Assembly: GCA_022457155.1 (NCBI GenBank)
Contig: JAJGOT010000346.1
Coordinates: 358,501-422,500 of the forward strand
From: Cladopsammia gracilis
Lineage: Eukaryota > Cnidaria > Anthozoa > Scleractinia > Dendrophylliidae
DNA: 64,000 nt
Reading direction: 5' to 3'
The notes under the pieces were generated by a model that saw nothing but the letters and a program-made list of their open reading frames with translations, had not been told where the DNA came from and made no database searches. Each line of letters begins with the position of its first letter. Position 1 is the stretch's first letter. Shown one piece after another: positions 51,487 through 59,520 of this stretch. The position numbers were made by a program, and so were the translations under genes.

Positions 51487-52461
51487 TTAGAGTTTGAAAT
51501 ACTTTCTGAAAAGCTTCTCATGCTGGGAACGATTGATGACTCCCTCTTTCAGGAGAAGATCGAGAATGCCAACTCCAGTGTTTCTGATGCCCGAATTCGT
51601 ATTCCCCGCGAGAATGGAGCCAACGATGACTTCAAGTTTCTGGAGCAGATCTGCGGGGTTGGAGAAAAAACGGATGGATCCACCTTTTTTTCTCCTGATT
51701 CCCGAACCTTCCAATGTCTTTTGTTTCGCTTGAAAATGTTTTATGTATTCATTCAGAGTTTTGAATGAACGATCTATCCTTTGATGTTGCCAATTCTTTT
51801 GCTCTTGCGTTATTTCCCCTTTCTTGAATTTTTTGGTCCAAGATGATTTGTAGCCCTTCAACTGATTTCTTCTGTAGTTTGCAATGGTCACAAGACTCTT
51901 GAGATAATTGATTTTCCTCGTTGATGAGATATTTGGTCCACTGAGAGTTTGCTCCGCAGTATCATAATTCGTGAGGTCCAAGCTATTCAATATCTGATTG
52001 GCTTCATCTTCCTCTTCCTCTTTCCATTCCCCTTCATCGCCCGGCGCAAGAGCATAATCTGGGAAATCGTCTTCTTCATATTCAGGTGGATCTTCCCCCA
52101 TCTCTTGCACAACTTCTTCATATGTTGGCGGCCTTGCTGGAATTTGCTTCTTTGTTTGGGATGGAACGGCCTCATCAAACAGGCCTTCGACATCCATCTC
52201 TTCAAATGGATCGACTTCGGGGAGATAATCAATCTCTTCCAGTTTGGCTTTCTTTTTCCGGGGAAGTGGCCGAAGCGGTCCCAAATTCGACTCAATCACC
52301 TCATCCAGTTTCGATGTGACTGGTTTGAACATTTTTTCAAGTCCGATTTGACTTGTTTCTTCACCCAACTTTTTCTGGGTGATAGCATTGTGAACAAAGT
52401 TGATTTTTTTGCCCAAAGCAGATTTGCTTTTAGCCATTTCTTGCCATTTCAATAAACTCAT
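51487..52461 (-). CDS. PPxY-containing minor structural protein
   Basis: 324 codons from ATG 52,461 (GATATAAAATG). N-terminus MSLLKWQEMAKSKSALGKKI; middle acidic with two PPxY motifs (ARPPTYEEVVQ and EDPPEYEED); C-terminal half with coiled-coil potential (HQRIDRSFKTLNEYIKHFQA) and a final INRSQHEKLFRKYFK. PPxY recruits NEDD4-family ubiquitin ligases in many viruses, including adenovirus pVI and penton base. Similar proteins sit beside the capsid genes of animal Polintons. Role in entry or egress is inferred from the motifs. Confidence 0.65.
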   Translation of the reverse strand: MSLLKWQEMAKSKSALGKKINFVHNAITQKKLGEETSQIGLEKMFKPVTSKLDEVIESNLGPLRPLPRKKKAKLEEIDYLPEVDPFEEMDVEGLFDEAVPSQTKKQIPARPPTYEEVVQEMGEDPPEYEEDDFPDYALAPGDEGEWKEEEEDEANQILNSLDLTNYDTAEQTLSGPNISSTRKINYLKSLVTIANYRRNQLKGYKSSWTKKFKKGEITQEQKNWQHQRIDRSFKTLNEYIKHFQAKQKTLEGSGIRRKKGGSIRFFSNPADLLQKLEVIVGSILAGNTNSGIRNTGVGILDLLLKEGVINRSQHEKLFRKYFKL

Positions 52462-52526
52462 TTTATATCCCAGAAACATGAATTTGGATGAAGAACATGA
52501 TGTAGAACGTCATGTTCATTAATAAA
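52462..52526. promoter_or_regulatory. Divergent intergenic region with inverted repeat
   Basis: Only 65 bp separate the start codons of the minus-strand minor structural gene and the plus-strand ATPase. GAACATGA (52,493-52,500) and TCATGTTC (52,510-52,517) form an inverted repeat with a 9-base spacer, a layout typical of a shared regulator site. Confidence 0.5.
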
Positions 52527-53159
52527 ATGAAGATTCCAAATTATGATTGTCAGGATCCAATCACGAATTTCAAACAACTTCACCCTTTCATGCCGGATCG
52601 AACTTTCAGAATGTTGATCTGTGGCCCTTCAGGATCGGGGAAAACAAATGTTCTCCTGGATATGATTTTTCGCCTGCTCTTCTACGATAAAATCTTCCTC
52701 TATGCGAAAAATCTTGACCAAACCAAATATCAGCATCTGCTGAAAACGTTTCGCCCAATCAGCAAAGAAGCTGGGTATGACGTTGTGGAAGCATCCCCGG
52801 ATGAAATCATCCCAGTTTCTGAATTGTCAGGGGAGAATCAAAAGCTGGTTGTTTTCGATGATTTTGTTTCCGAAAAAAACCAAAAGCCATTGATTGATTA
52901 TTTCATTCAGGGCAGGCACAAGAAATGTTCTGTGATTTATCTTTCGCAAAGTTATTTCGGAACACCAAAAGATATCCGCCTGAATTGCTCGCATTTTTGC
53001 ATCTTTGAATTCCCCAGCAACAAAGAAATTACGGCGATCTGCAGGGAGAACAATGTCAGCAAAGAAGATTATCGGAAAGCAACGCATGATCCGTTCTCTT
53101 TCCTGTATGTGGATAAGCCGAGGAAATTCATTGCCAAAAACTTTGATGAAAGCATTTAA
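52527..53159 (+). CDS. A32/FtsK-HerA-type DNA-packaging ATPase
   Basis: 210 codons from ATG 52,527 (AATAAAATG). Walker A GPSGSGKT at about residues 32-39, Walker B KLVVFDDF near 111-118, and SVIYLSQSYF with HFCIFEFPSNKEI further on, the pattern of viral packaging ATPases of Polintons and nucleocytoplasmic DNA viruses. It would pump DNA into the capsid. An earlier in-frame ATG at 52,512 would add five residues. The stop TAA is one base before the next ATG. Confidence 0.9.
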   Translation: MKIPNYDCQDPITNFKQLHPFMPDRTFRMLICGPSGSGKTNVLLDMIFRLLFYDKIFLYAKNLDQTKYQHLLKTFRPISKEAGYDVVEASPDEIIPVSELSGENQKLVVFDDFVSEKNQKPLIDYFIQGRHKKCSVIYLSQSYFGTPKDIRLNCSHFCIFEFPSNKEITAICRENNVSKEDYRKATHDPFSFLYVDKPRKFIAKNFDESI

Positions 53160-53160
53160 A

Positions 53161-54954
53161 ATGAGTTATTCAAATGGATTGCTGTCTGAAACAAGCACCC
53201 GCGCCCAGGGAGGAAAAGATGGAAATGATGGATTGCCAGGAGTTGGTTTCAAGCTAACGCCGGCAGGGGACTTCGACCTGCAAAGGAAACGCCTGACCAA
53301 TATCGCTGAAGGAACGGGGAATTCGGATGCAATCACAAAGCACCAAGTTGACACGCTTGCAACGCAATTGCGGGCAGATTCTCTCCAGGTGGATGGGTCT
53401 TCCCATATGACTGGGGATCTTGATCTCAGGGGACAAAAACTCATCAACCCCGGGGGAATAGAAATGAATCGCAAATTGATCGTCAATCTGGACACTGATG
53501 AAAACCAGGATTTGTCAGCGGTGAATATGATCACATTGAAGAAATTCCACCCTGATGCTCCTGAACCAACTCATGAAGTCACGAAGGACCTGGATTTGAA
53601 AGGACTTTTCAACGTGAAAAACTCAAAACAGCAAACATGGCATGATTTGGGAGCGCATTATAACAACCTGGTTTCTTATAATGACACCAAAAATATCTTT
53701 CTCAGCCGCAAAGAGACGTTTCCAATGGAGACGGCTTTGGATATGGGAAATCACACCATTTTTAACGTGAAAGATCCCGAAGTTGCCGATCAGGGCGCAA
53801 ATATGCGATATGTGGATGCCCAATCCGCGAAAAAGCTTTCGTTGGAAGGTGGAACAATGACCGGAAACCTGGATATGAACTCGCAACAAATCAACAACAT
53901 CTTAACGCCAACTCTGAAGCGACAACCCACGCCAAAATCTTATGTGGATAACCAGATAGGAGGTGTGGTAGCCCACACGATGGAATTAGAAGAAAAACTT
54001 AAAGAATATGTCAATGAATCGCATATCACGTCAACCTCTCACCCAAAGGACGCATTCCGCTATCTGATGGAAAATGTGGATGAATCCAGCTCTGAACATC
54101 ATATGACAGTGACTGGGATAAGTGATTTTCCAGATTCGCCGCATCATTTCAACAAGAAGGCTTATGACTTGGAAATCACAAAAGATCTTTTAAATGAATA
54201 CTCTGGGAGACTTGGATTCAATATGTACAAATTACCAGAGGGAGAATACACCGTGTGCGTGGAATTCTTTCCCGCGTCAATGGATGGCGTGAGCGTCAAC
54301 GTTGTGAGCACAAGTCTGAATATCAATCAGCAATCAACTAAGAAGTTTTCGGGGTATTCCAGATCCATTATCCACATGCACAAATGGAGGATTTCCCCAC
54401 CTGAATTCATTTTCCTGGATTTGAAATGGAGAGGAACTGCCGAGTCAGCTGAAAAAGGAAACGCAAAGCTGATCATATATGGAGTTGCTGGTTCTCAACC
54501 TGATGTTGAAAGCAGCGTCTTCGATTCCCCTTTCGTTTTTGAGGGCGGGAAAATGGTCATGGAGGCTGACTTGGATTTGAATGGCCACAAATTGCTCAAT
54601 TCAAATTTGAAGAACAATTTCATGCTGATTGGAAGATTTAGAAAATCATCTGGAGACGCCATAAATATACTTTTTGATAATTTTTTCAATGATATAGTCA
54701 TCCCCATCCGATGTAAATTAATTAAAGCATATGCCCAAATTTTATCGAAAACATCTTCTTTTCCACAACTGACTTTATATCTCCCAGATAAAGAATCACA
54801 AAGTGGAACGAGGGTTAGCAGAGATAATAGAATTCAATTATTTTCTTTTTCAAATGTTGTTTATAAGGAAGGAGAATTATTTTCAGCAAGAATACATGAT
54901 CGATCATTGAATGTTGGGACTGCCCAAGTCACATTTCTTTTTGAAATTATCTAG
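53161..54954 (+). CDS. Fibre-like / attachment protein
   Basis: 597 codons; start fixed by the TAA-A-ATG junction. A collagen-like GGKDGNDGLPGVGF near the N-terminus is followed by repeats of the MTGDLDLRGQKLINP / MTGNLDMNSQQINNI / LDLNGHKLLNSNLK type, each ending in an Asn, with ANMRYVDAQSAKKL-like inserts. These repeats are typical of trimeric beta-helical tail and capsid fibres. The C-terminal ~200 residues look like a beta-rich head. Likely projects from the penton vertex and binds the host cell; receptor unknown. Confidence 0.65.
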   Translation: MSYSNGLLSETSTRAQGGKDGNDGLPGVGFKLTPAGDFDLQRKRLTNIAEGTGNSDAITKHQVDTLATQLRADSLQVDGSSHMTGDLDLRGQKLINPGGIEMNRKLIVNLDTDENQDLSAVNMITLKKFHPDAPEPTHEVTKDLDLKGLFNVKNSKQQTWHDLGAHYNNLVSYNDTKNIFLSRKETFPMETALDMGNHTIFNVKDPEVADQGANMRYVDAQSAKKLSLEGGTMTGNLDMNSQQINNILTPTLKRQPTPKSYVDNQIGGVVAHTMELEEKLKEYVNESHITSTSHPKDAFRYLMENVDESSSEHHMTVTGISDFPDSPHHFNKKAYDLEITKDLLNEYSGRLGFNMYKLPEGEYTVCVEFFPASMDGVSVNVVSTSLNINQQSTKKFSGYSRSIIHMHKWRISPPEFIFLDLKWRGTAESAEKGNAKLIIYGVAGSQPDVESSVFDSPFVFEGGKMVMEADLDLNGHKLLNSNLKNNFMLIGRFRKSSGDAINILFDNFFNDIVIPIRCKLIKAYAQILSKTSSFPQLTLYLPDKESQSGTRVSRDNRIQLFSFSNVVYKEGELFSARIHDRSLNVGTAQVTFLFEII

Positions 54955-54957
54955 AAA

Positions 54958-55518
54958 ATGAGAGCGAGAGAAACGAGCCGAGCGAAGCGACCGGAGGGAG
55001 CTGAGCGACTGGAGGGAGCGAAGGCGAAACCCACGCGAAAACAAAGCATTTTTGCTTTCAATCACATCCACCCCGCAATTCGGGAAGAAGAACTGGAAGA
55101 GATCAAAAAACTTTTTCGATTTTATCACAAAAGATTTTGGTGTCTGAAACGAGCGCATGGTCGATTCAAGAAAATGAATCTGCTCATAAATTTGACCTCT
55201 TCCGGCCTGGTTGCAATCGGGACGATTGCTGGAGCCGCGACTTTGAACCCAATCGTTTTGGGAGTGATTTCAGGAGCGGGATTAGTTTTGAAAACCGCGA
55301 ATGAAATGAAGAATCTGAAAAGCAAAATTGAGATGGCGAAGTTCGCTTTCACCACCTATGAAAAAACATTGAGTGATTTGCGCTTCGCTTTGCGGGGAGG
55401 AAATTTTGATCGAGCTGAATTTTTGTTTTTAATGGAAGCGATTGATGGGATTGTGATTGATTTGGGGTTGGATTTGGAAAAGTTTGAAGCTGAATGGGAG
55501 CAAAAATTTGAGGGTTGA
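54958..55518 (+). CDS. Membrane-associated protein of unknown function
   Basis: 186 codons; ATG three bases after the fibre TAG (ATCTAGAAAATG). A basic, low-complexity start encoded by GAGCGAAGCGACCGG-type repeats (residues 1-25), a charged helix (REEELEEIKKLFRFYHKRF), then a long hydrophobic stretch (NLLINLTSSGLVAIGTIAGA and NPIVLGVISGAGLVL, residues 78-118) able to span a membrane twice, and a C-terminal helical region. Conserved downstream of the fibre gene in related elements to my recollection. Convergent with the next gene. Confidence 0.6.
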   Translation: MRARETSRAKRPEGAERLEGAKAKPTRKQSIFAFNHIHPAIREEELEEIKKLFRFYHKRFWCLKRAHGRFKKMNLLINLTSSGLVAIGTIAGAATLNPIVLGVISGAGLVLKTANEMKNLKSKIEMAKFAFTTYEKTLSDLRFALRGGNFDRAEFLFLMEAIDGIVIDLGLDLEKFEAEWEQKFEG

Positions 55519-55567
55519 ATTTTCATTTCTGGGAAATGAAAAATCTGAAACTTGCGCGGATCACGGC

Positions 55568-57211
55568 TCACTGCCCCCAGATGAAAATCAAGCGAACCCA
55601 TTCTTCCTCTTCATACCCACTCGTGGTTGCTTCAAACTTCCATATCCCGTTCATGATTGTTTGGTCAAACGCAGCTTGGTCGGGGAAATAAAGATAGTTT
55701 CGACTGGAAAAATACTTGGCAATGTCAGCATAATCTTTCACCTGAATATCAACGCCTGAGTCAGGGTGGAATAACAGCATCATGGTCTCTTCAAATTCCA
55801 CGTCGACATCTTTGTCCAAAAACCATCCCGGATACTTGCACCTCATGTTTGTCCAATTATCAGCGCGACGGCGAGATTTTTCTATCTTCTCCCGCGCGAG
55901 GTCATTATACATCTGGATGCGAGCTCGTTCCAGTTGGTCCGGTTCCTCCGGTTCCTCCTGCCGCTTCACCCGCGGAGCCGGAACAGGCGGCACTTTCTCC
56001 TCCTTCTTCCGCGGAGCCGGAACAGGTGGGGTTTTCTCCTCCTGCCGCTTCACCCGCGGAGCCGGAACAGGCGGCACTTTTTCCTCCTTCTTCCGCGGAG
56101 CCGGAACAGGTGGGGTTTTCTCCTCCTGCCGCTTCACCCGCGGAGCCGGAACAGGCGGCACTTTTTCCTCCTTCTTCCGCGGAGCCGGAACAGGTGGGGT
56201 TTTCTCCACCCAAACTTCCATCCTGGTTGGTTTCTCCTGGCCTTGCAAAACAAAACAAAACCAGGGCTCAAATTCAGTCTCGCTGATTCTCGCTGAGAAC
56301 TTCCAGACCCCTTCTGCGAAATAATTCACAAAGTCTGTTTCATAGGGGTAATCCATATACAGCTTGTCAAAATGATCTATAAAATCCTGCCAGACTTTCA
56401 CGGGAAAATTACTGCCGGTGTTGGGGTTGAAAAGCACCCGCTTTGTTTGAAACTTTTCCATGTCGGGGGTCAAAGTCACTTCCCATCCCGGATATCGATG
56501 TTTCATCCACTGAAACTTCATTCCCCAATTTCGCTGCAAATCATCCAGCGCCTTCTGACCCACCACATCTTCGGGGCAGGGAAGAGATTTCTTCTGCGGT
56601 TGCAGCGATGCTTTTTCAACTTGGAATTTAACCCCATCTTTTCTCCGGGTGAAGGAATTTCTCCCGCTTTTCAATGCATCATGAATTGTTCTCGCATCGA
56701 TCCCCAACTCAGATGTTGCCGCCGAAACATTGGGATAAATCTTGGTTGAACTGGGGGAAGTGACTCTGACGGGAATCGCATGCGGTTTTTGGGTGATGGC
56801 TTGGATTTTTTCAGCCGCTTCGGGAAGAGAACCCACCGGTTCCTTATCGGCAATTCGTTTCATGAAATAATCTTTTCCATTTTTCCTGATTTTCCAACTC
56901 TGGCACCAGCCAGTTCTTTTGAAAGCGCAAGAAACGGCTTGCCTTGTGACTCCGATCCATGCTGCCATTTTGGTTTCGGTTTCAAATTTCGCCAGCGGAG
57001 GATCGCTGGGAGATTCATGAACTGAAAAACGAGTGACTTTTTGGTCGACAACTGTCACTTCCCTCCCGCGAAACTGAAATTTATTTCTTTCTTCATTCAC
57101 CGCTTTGTTTAAAGTTTTGGGGGAAAATCCCATGAATTTTGCTAACTTCGCCTGGGACGAAAATCTCTCGCTGAGCCTTTCTTTGGAAACTGCATCTATC
57201 AAAACCCACAT
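55568..57211 (-). CDS. Large NUMOD1/HTH-like protein with proline-rich repeats and duplicated C-terminal domain
   Basis: 547 codons from ATG 57,211 (ATCAAAATG). Three N-terminal helix-turn-helix/NUMOD1-like units (FSSQAKLAKFMGFSPKTLNK; ETKMAAWIGVTRQAVSCAFK; YPNVSAATSELGIDARTIHD) suggest DNA binding. Two copies of a ~110-residue domain follow (both with YPGW, an LFNPNTG/LFHPDSG element and a closing GxWKFxA…W…GQ), separated by three 28-residue repeats containing six PPVPAPR units. PxxxPR is the ligand of CIN85/CD2AP-type SH3 domains. No known family for the duplicated domain. It may link element DNA to host factors. Confidence 0.65.
   Translation of the reverse strand: MWVLIDAVSKERLSERFSSQAKLAKFMGFSPKTLNKAVNEERNKFQFRGREVTVVDQKVTRFSVHESPSDPPLAKFETETKMAAWIGVTRQAVSCAFKRTGWCQSWKIRKNGKDYFMKRIADKEPVGSLPEAAEKIQAITQKPHAIPVRVTSPSSTKIYPNVSAATSELGIDARTIHDALKSGRNSFTRRKDGVKFQVEKASLQPQKKSLPCPEDVVGQKALDDLQRNWGMKFQWMKHRYPGWEVTLTPDMEKFQTKRVLFNPNTGSNFPVKVWQDFIDHFDKLYMDYPYETDFVNYFAEGVWKFSARISETEFEPWFCFVLQGQEKPTRMEVWVEKTPPVPAPRKKEEKVPPVPAPRVKRQEEKTPPVPAPRKKEEKVPPVPAPRVKRQEEKTPPVPAPRKKEEKVPPVPAPRVKRQEEPEEPDQLERARIQMYNDLAREKIEKSRRRADNWTNMRCKYPGWFLDKDVDVEFEETMMLLFHPDSGVDIQVKDYADIAKYFSSRNYLYFPDQAAFDQTIMNGIWKFEATTSGYEEEEWVRLIFIWGQ
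55955..56208 (-). repeat. 84-bp coding tandem repeat (three copies)
   Basis: CGCGGAGCCGGAACAGG occurs six times at alternating 42-bp spacing, making three 84-bp units inside the NUMOD1-like gene. The reading frame is kept. Repeat number is likely to vary between copies. Confidence 0.9.
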
Positions 57212-57929
57212 TTTGATAGGTGGAAAAAAATAAATGATTTTCGGAATCTTCTGGGGAACTTTGTTTTGTGGATTTTCAGGAGAAATGCCAACGCCGCAAA
57301 TCTCAGGAAAAATCAGGAATTTCTCGACGAATCTGAATTCTCCGGCGAATTCAGGGGGAAAATCTTGACAAATTCAGGGGGACAAAATGCAAATTCAGGG
57401 GGGAAAATGACAAAATTCAGGGGACAAAATGAAACTTTCCTGAATTTTTGAGTTCATTTTCGCAGGAAAATGAACTGAAAAAAGTTGACTTCCCCCATCA
57501 CGTGGGTGGGGAAGCTGAAAACTATTTTCTGGAAGAATTTTTGATTTTTATTTTGATTGAAATTTTATAAAATCGTTTGGAGAAATAATTCCCAGAGAAA
57601 ACCTGGGAATGGATAAAACGCAACGAATTTACTGGAGAAAAAGAACATAAAAAACCCTCCCAACAATGTTTTTTTTTGTCAAACATGTTCAACGATGGGG
57701 GTCAGAAATAGCGCGCCTTTTTTTCTCCGGAAAATAGAATTTCGCCAAACCAACACGTCTTTATGGGTTTTTTGCCATTTTCTCCTGAGTTCAGCAGAAA
57801 AGCAGGGCACAGAGGGCAGTTTTTTCCCCACAATGGCCCAAAATAGACCCCAGATTGCAAAAAATTTTCTCCCCGGATTCATTTTTCCATTTGAGAATCG
57901 TTGATTTCCCCAGTGTTTTTTCCCGGGAA
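57212..57929. other. Non-coding region with AATTCAGGGG repeats
   Basis: Four AATTCAGGGG units spaced about 21 bp apart (57,347-57,424) lie 5' of the minus-strand NUMOD1-like gene; the same motif is in the terminal palindrome arm near 44,590. A CCCAG…CTGGG hairpin is at 57,590-57,609. A 67-codon minus ORF at 57,679-57,882 has no motif and is not called. Likely promoter or origin region. Confidence 0.5.
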
Positions 57930-58530
57930 TCTATTCCAGAAAAAAAAAAATGGATTTTTCTGGAACAGATATCTATTCCAGAAAAATCCATTTTTCCAGA
58001 GCAAAAAAATACAGAGCAAAAAATGGATTTTTCTGGAACAGATATCTGTTTCAGAAAAATAGTTTTTTCCAGAGCAAAAAAAATACAGAGCAAAAAATGG
58101 TTTTTTCCCAGAGCAAAAAAATACAGAGCAAAAATGGATTTTTCTGGAACAGATATCTGTTCCAGAAAAATAGTTTTTTCTGGAACAGATATCTGTTCCA
58201 GAAAAATCCATTTTTCCCAGAGCAAAAAAATCCAGAGCAAAAAATAGTTTTTTCTGGAATAGATATCTGCTCCAGAAAAATCCATTTTTTCTGGAAGGCA
58301 TTTTCTGCTCCAGAAAAATCCATTTTTTCTGGAAGGCATTTTCTGCTCCAGAAAAATCCATTTTTTCTGGAAGGCATTTTCTGCTCCAGAAAAATCCATT
58401 TTTTCTGGAATAGATATCTGCTCCAGAAAAATCCATTTTTTTTTTCTGGAATAGATATCTGCTCCAGAAAAATCCATTTTTTCCGGAAAGCATTTTCTGC
58501 TCCAGAAAAATCCATTTTTTCCGGAGGGGT
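57930..58530. repeat. Dense array of TTCTGGAA/TTCCAGAA palindromes
   Basis: About 600 bp built from nested hairpins: TTCTGGAACAGATATCTGTT-type palindromes on the left and a ~45-bp unit (TCCAGAAAAATCCATTTTTT then CTGGAAGGCATTTTCTGC) repeated on the right. All six frames are open for long stretches only because the repeat lacks stops; these ORFs are rejected as genes. The recurring TTCnnGAA core matches the half-unit of heat-shock elements. Confidence 0.85.
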
Positions 58531-58607
58531 TTTGAAATTCAAAATGCATTTTCCGGAGGGGATTCATTTTCATTTTCCGGAGTGGAAAATTTCCCCTGAG
58601 GAAAAAA

Positions 58608-58829
58608 ATGATTGGAAAGAAAATGCCTTCAAATTCAAATGCGAAAAGAAAAAAACTGAGTGAAAGTGACGACGAAATTGATTCCATTGACCTGCTGATG
58701 GAAAGCTATGTGAATTTGGAAAAGTGGGTTGAAGAGATTGCCGCAGATATGAAAAAACAAACTGAATTGTTTGAGAAAATGATGACTGAATCAACTCATT
58801 GCAAATTCTGCGAATCTGCACAAATCTGA
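58608..58829 (+). CDS. Small coiled-coil protein, paralogue of the gene at 45,302
   Basis: 73 codons from ATG 58,608; a second ATG at 58,623 (GAAAATG) is equally possible. A basic start (NAKRKK) is followed by DEIDSIDLLMESYVNLEKWV and a heptad stretch (IAADMKKQTELFEKMMTES), then CKFCESAQ. It matches the central part of the 45,302 protein but lacks its long acidic region. Convergent with the gene at 58,894. Confidence 0.6.
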   Translation: MIGKKMPSNSNAKRKKLSESDDEIDSIDLLMESYVNLEKWVEEIAADMKKQTELFEKMMTESTHCKFCESAQI

Positions 58830-58842
58830 AAAAAAGTTCTGC

Positions 58843-58869
58843 CTTTTCCAGAATTGAATTCTGGAAAAG
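58843..58869. terminator. 27-bp perfect palindrome between convergent genes
   Basis: CTTTTCCAGAATT, a single G, then the exact complement AATTCTGGAAAAG. It sits midway between the 3' ends of the genes at 58,829 and 58,894 and reuses the TTCCAGAA core of the hairpin array. It could end or process transcripts in both directions; this is inferred from position. Confidence 0.45.
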
Positions 58870-58893
58870 ATTTTCTCCCTGATCTCAGCGAGA

Positions 58894-59520
58894 TCAAACT
58901 TCATCGTCCTCATTTTTGTCCTCAAAGTCATCAAACGCTGAGGCCGCTTGAACTATTTCTTCCACCAAAACTTCGTCCACAATGCATGTGATCGCTTTCA
59001 CATTTCCGCAGAAAAGATGTTTGATTGAAAACACAACTTGTCCCCGGAGAGGAACGCCAGTGAGTTTTGAGGGCTTCGGGATGAGTTTCTTTTTCCCATC
59101 AGAGCATAACTCCCAGATTCTGCAGGAGAAATCCTGTCCTGGAATTTTGGAGGGGTACATTTTCGCATAAATCTTTTCCTGATTTGACTTATCCACTTTC
59201 AAGAGAGAGAAATCACCCTCATGGAATTTAGCGCAAGAGGGAAGAAGCTTTTTCACTTCCCCCTGTTTTTTCATGGCAGCGGAATTCAAATGCGTTTCCA
59301 CTTCGCGGAAAAACTCCATTTCATCTTCCGGAAGGTGGATTCCCAGAGAAAATGCATCTCCCTGATGAGCAAAAATCTTGAATTTGGTTTGAAGTTTTAG
59401 TTGAAGTCGAATGCAGTCCTGATAAATACATGGGAGTAGACAAAAGTTAATCTTGCCAGAAGATTTTTTCACGGGTTCTAAGAGAGAGATGTCGGGGATA
59501 GATATTGTCTCGGGATTCAT
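58894..59520 (-). CDS. Candidate single-strand DNA-binding protein
   Basis: 208 codons from ATG 59,520, which overlaps the stop of the preceding gene (ATGA). SSGKINFCLLPCIYQDCIRL near the N-terminus, IYAKMYPSKIPGQDFSCRIW and GVPLRGQVVFSIKHLFCGNV with VDEVLVEEI near the C-terminus, followed by an acidic tail (DDFEDKNEDDE). The order and acidic tail resemble OB-fold-type replication proteins of large DNA viruses (DUF5871-like), a remote resemblance only. Its neighbours (HTH protein and polymerase) support a replication role. Confidence 0.4.
   Translation of the reverse strand: MNPETISIPDISLLEPVKKSSGKINFCLLPCIYQDCIRLQLKLQTKFKIFAHQGDAFSLGIHLPEDEMEFFREVETHLNSAAMKKQGEVKKLLPSCAKFHEGDFSLLKVDKSNQEKIYAKMYPSKIPGQDFSCRIWELCSDGKKKLIPKPSKLTGVPLRGQVVFSIKHLFCGNVKAITCIVDEVLVEEIVQAASAFDDFEDKNEDDEV

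Noticed and set aside
55657..56324. Plus-strand and alternate-frame ORFs rich in PAEPEQ or GAGTGG repeats
   Set aside because: They are shadows of the 84-bp coding repeat in the minus-strand NUMOD1-like gene.
57791..58687. Long overlapping ORFs on both strands (up to 298 codons) in the hairpin array
   Set aside because: The repeat unit simply lacks stop codons in several frames. The predicted peptides are shuffled versions of the same short motif, without a start context or homology.
58843..58869. Bacterial rho-independent terminator
   Set aside because: The palindrome has a one-base loop and lies in an animal element; the call is kept only as a positional 3'-end candidate.
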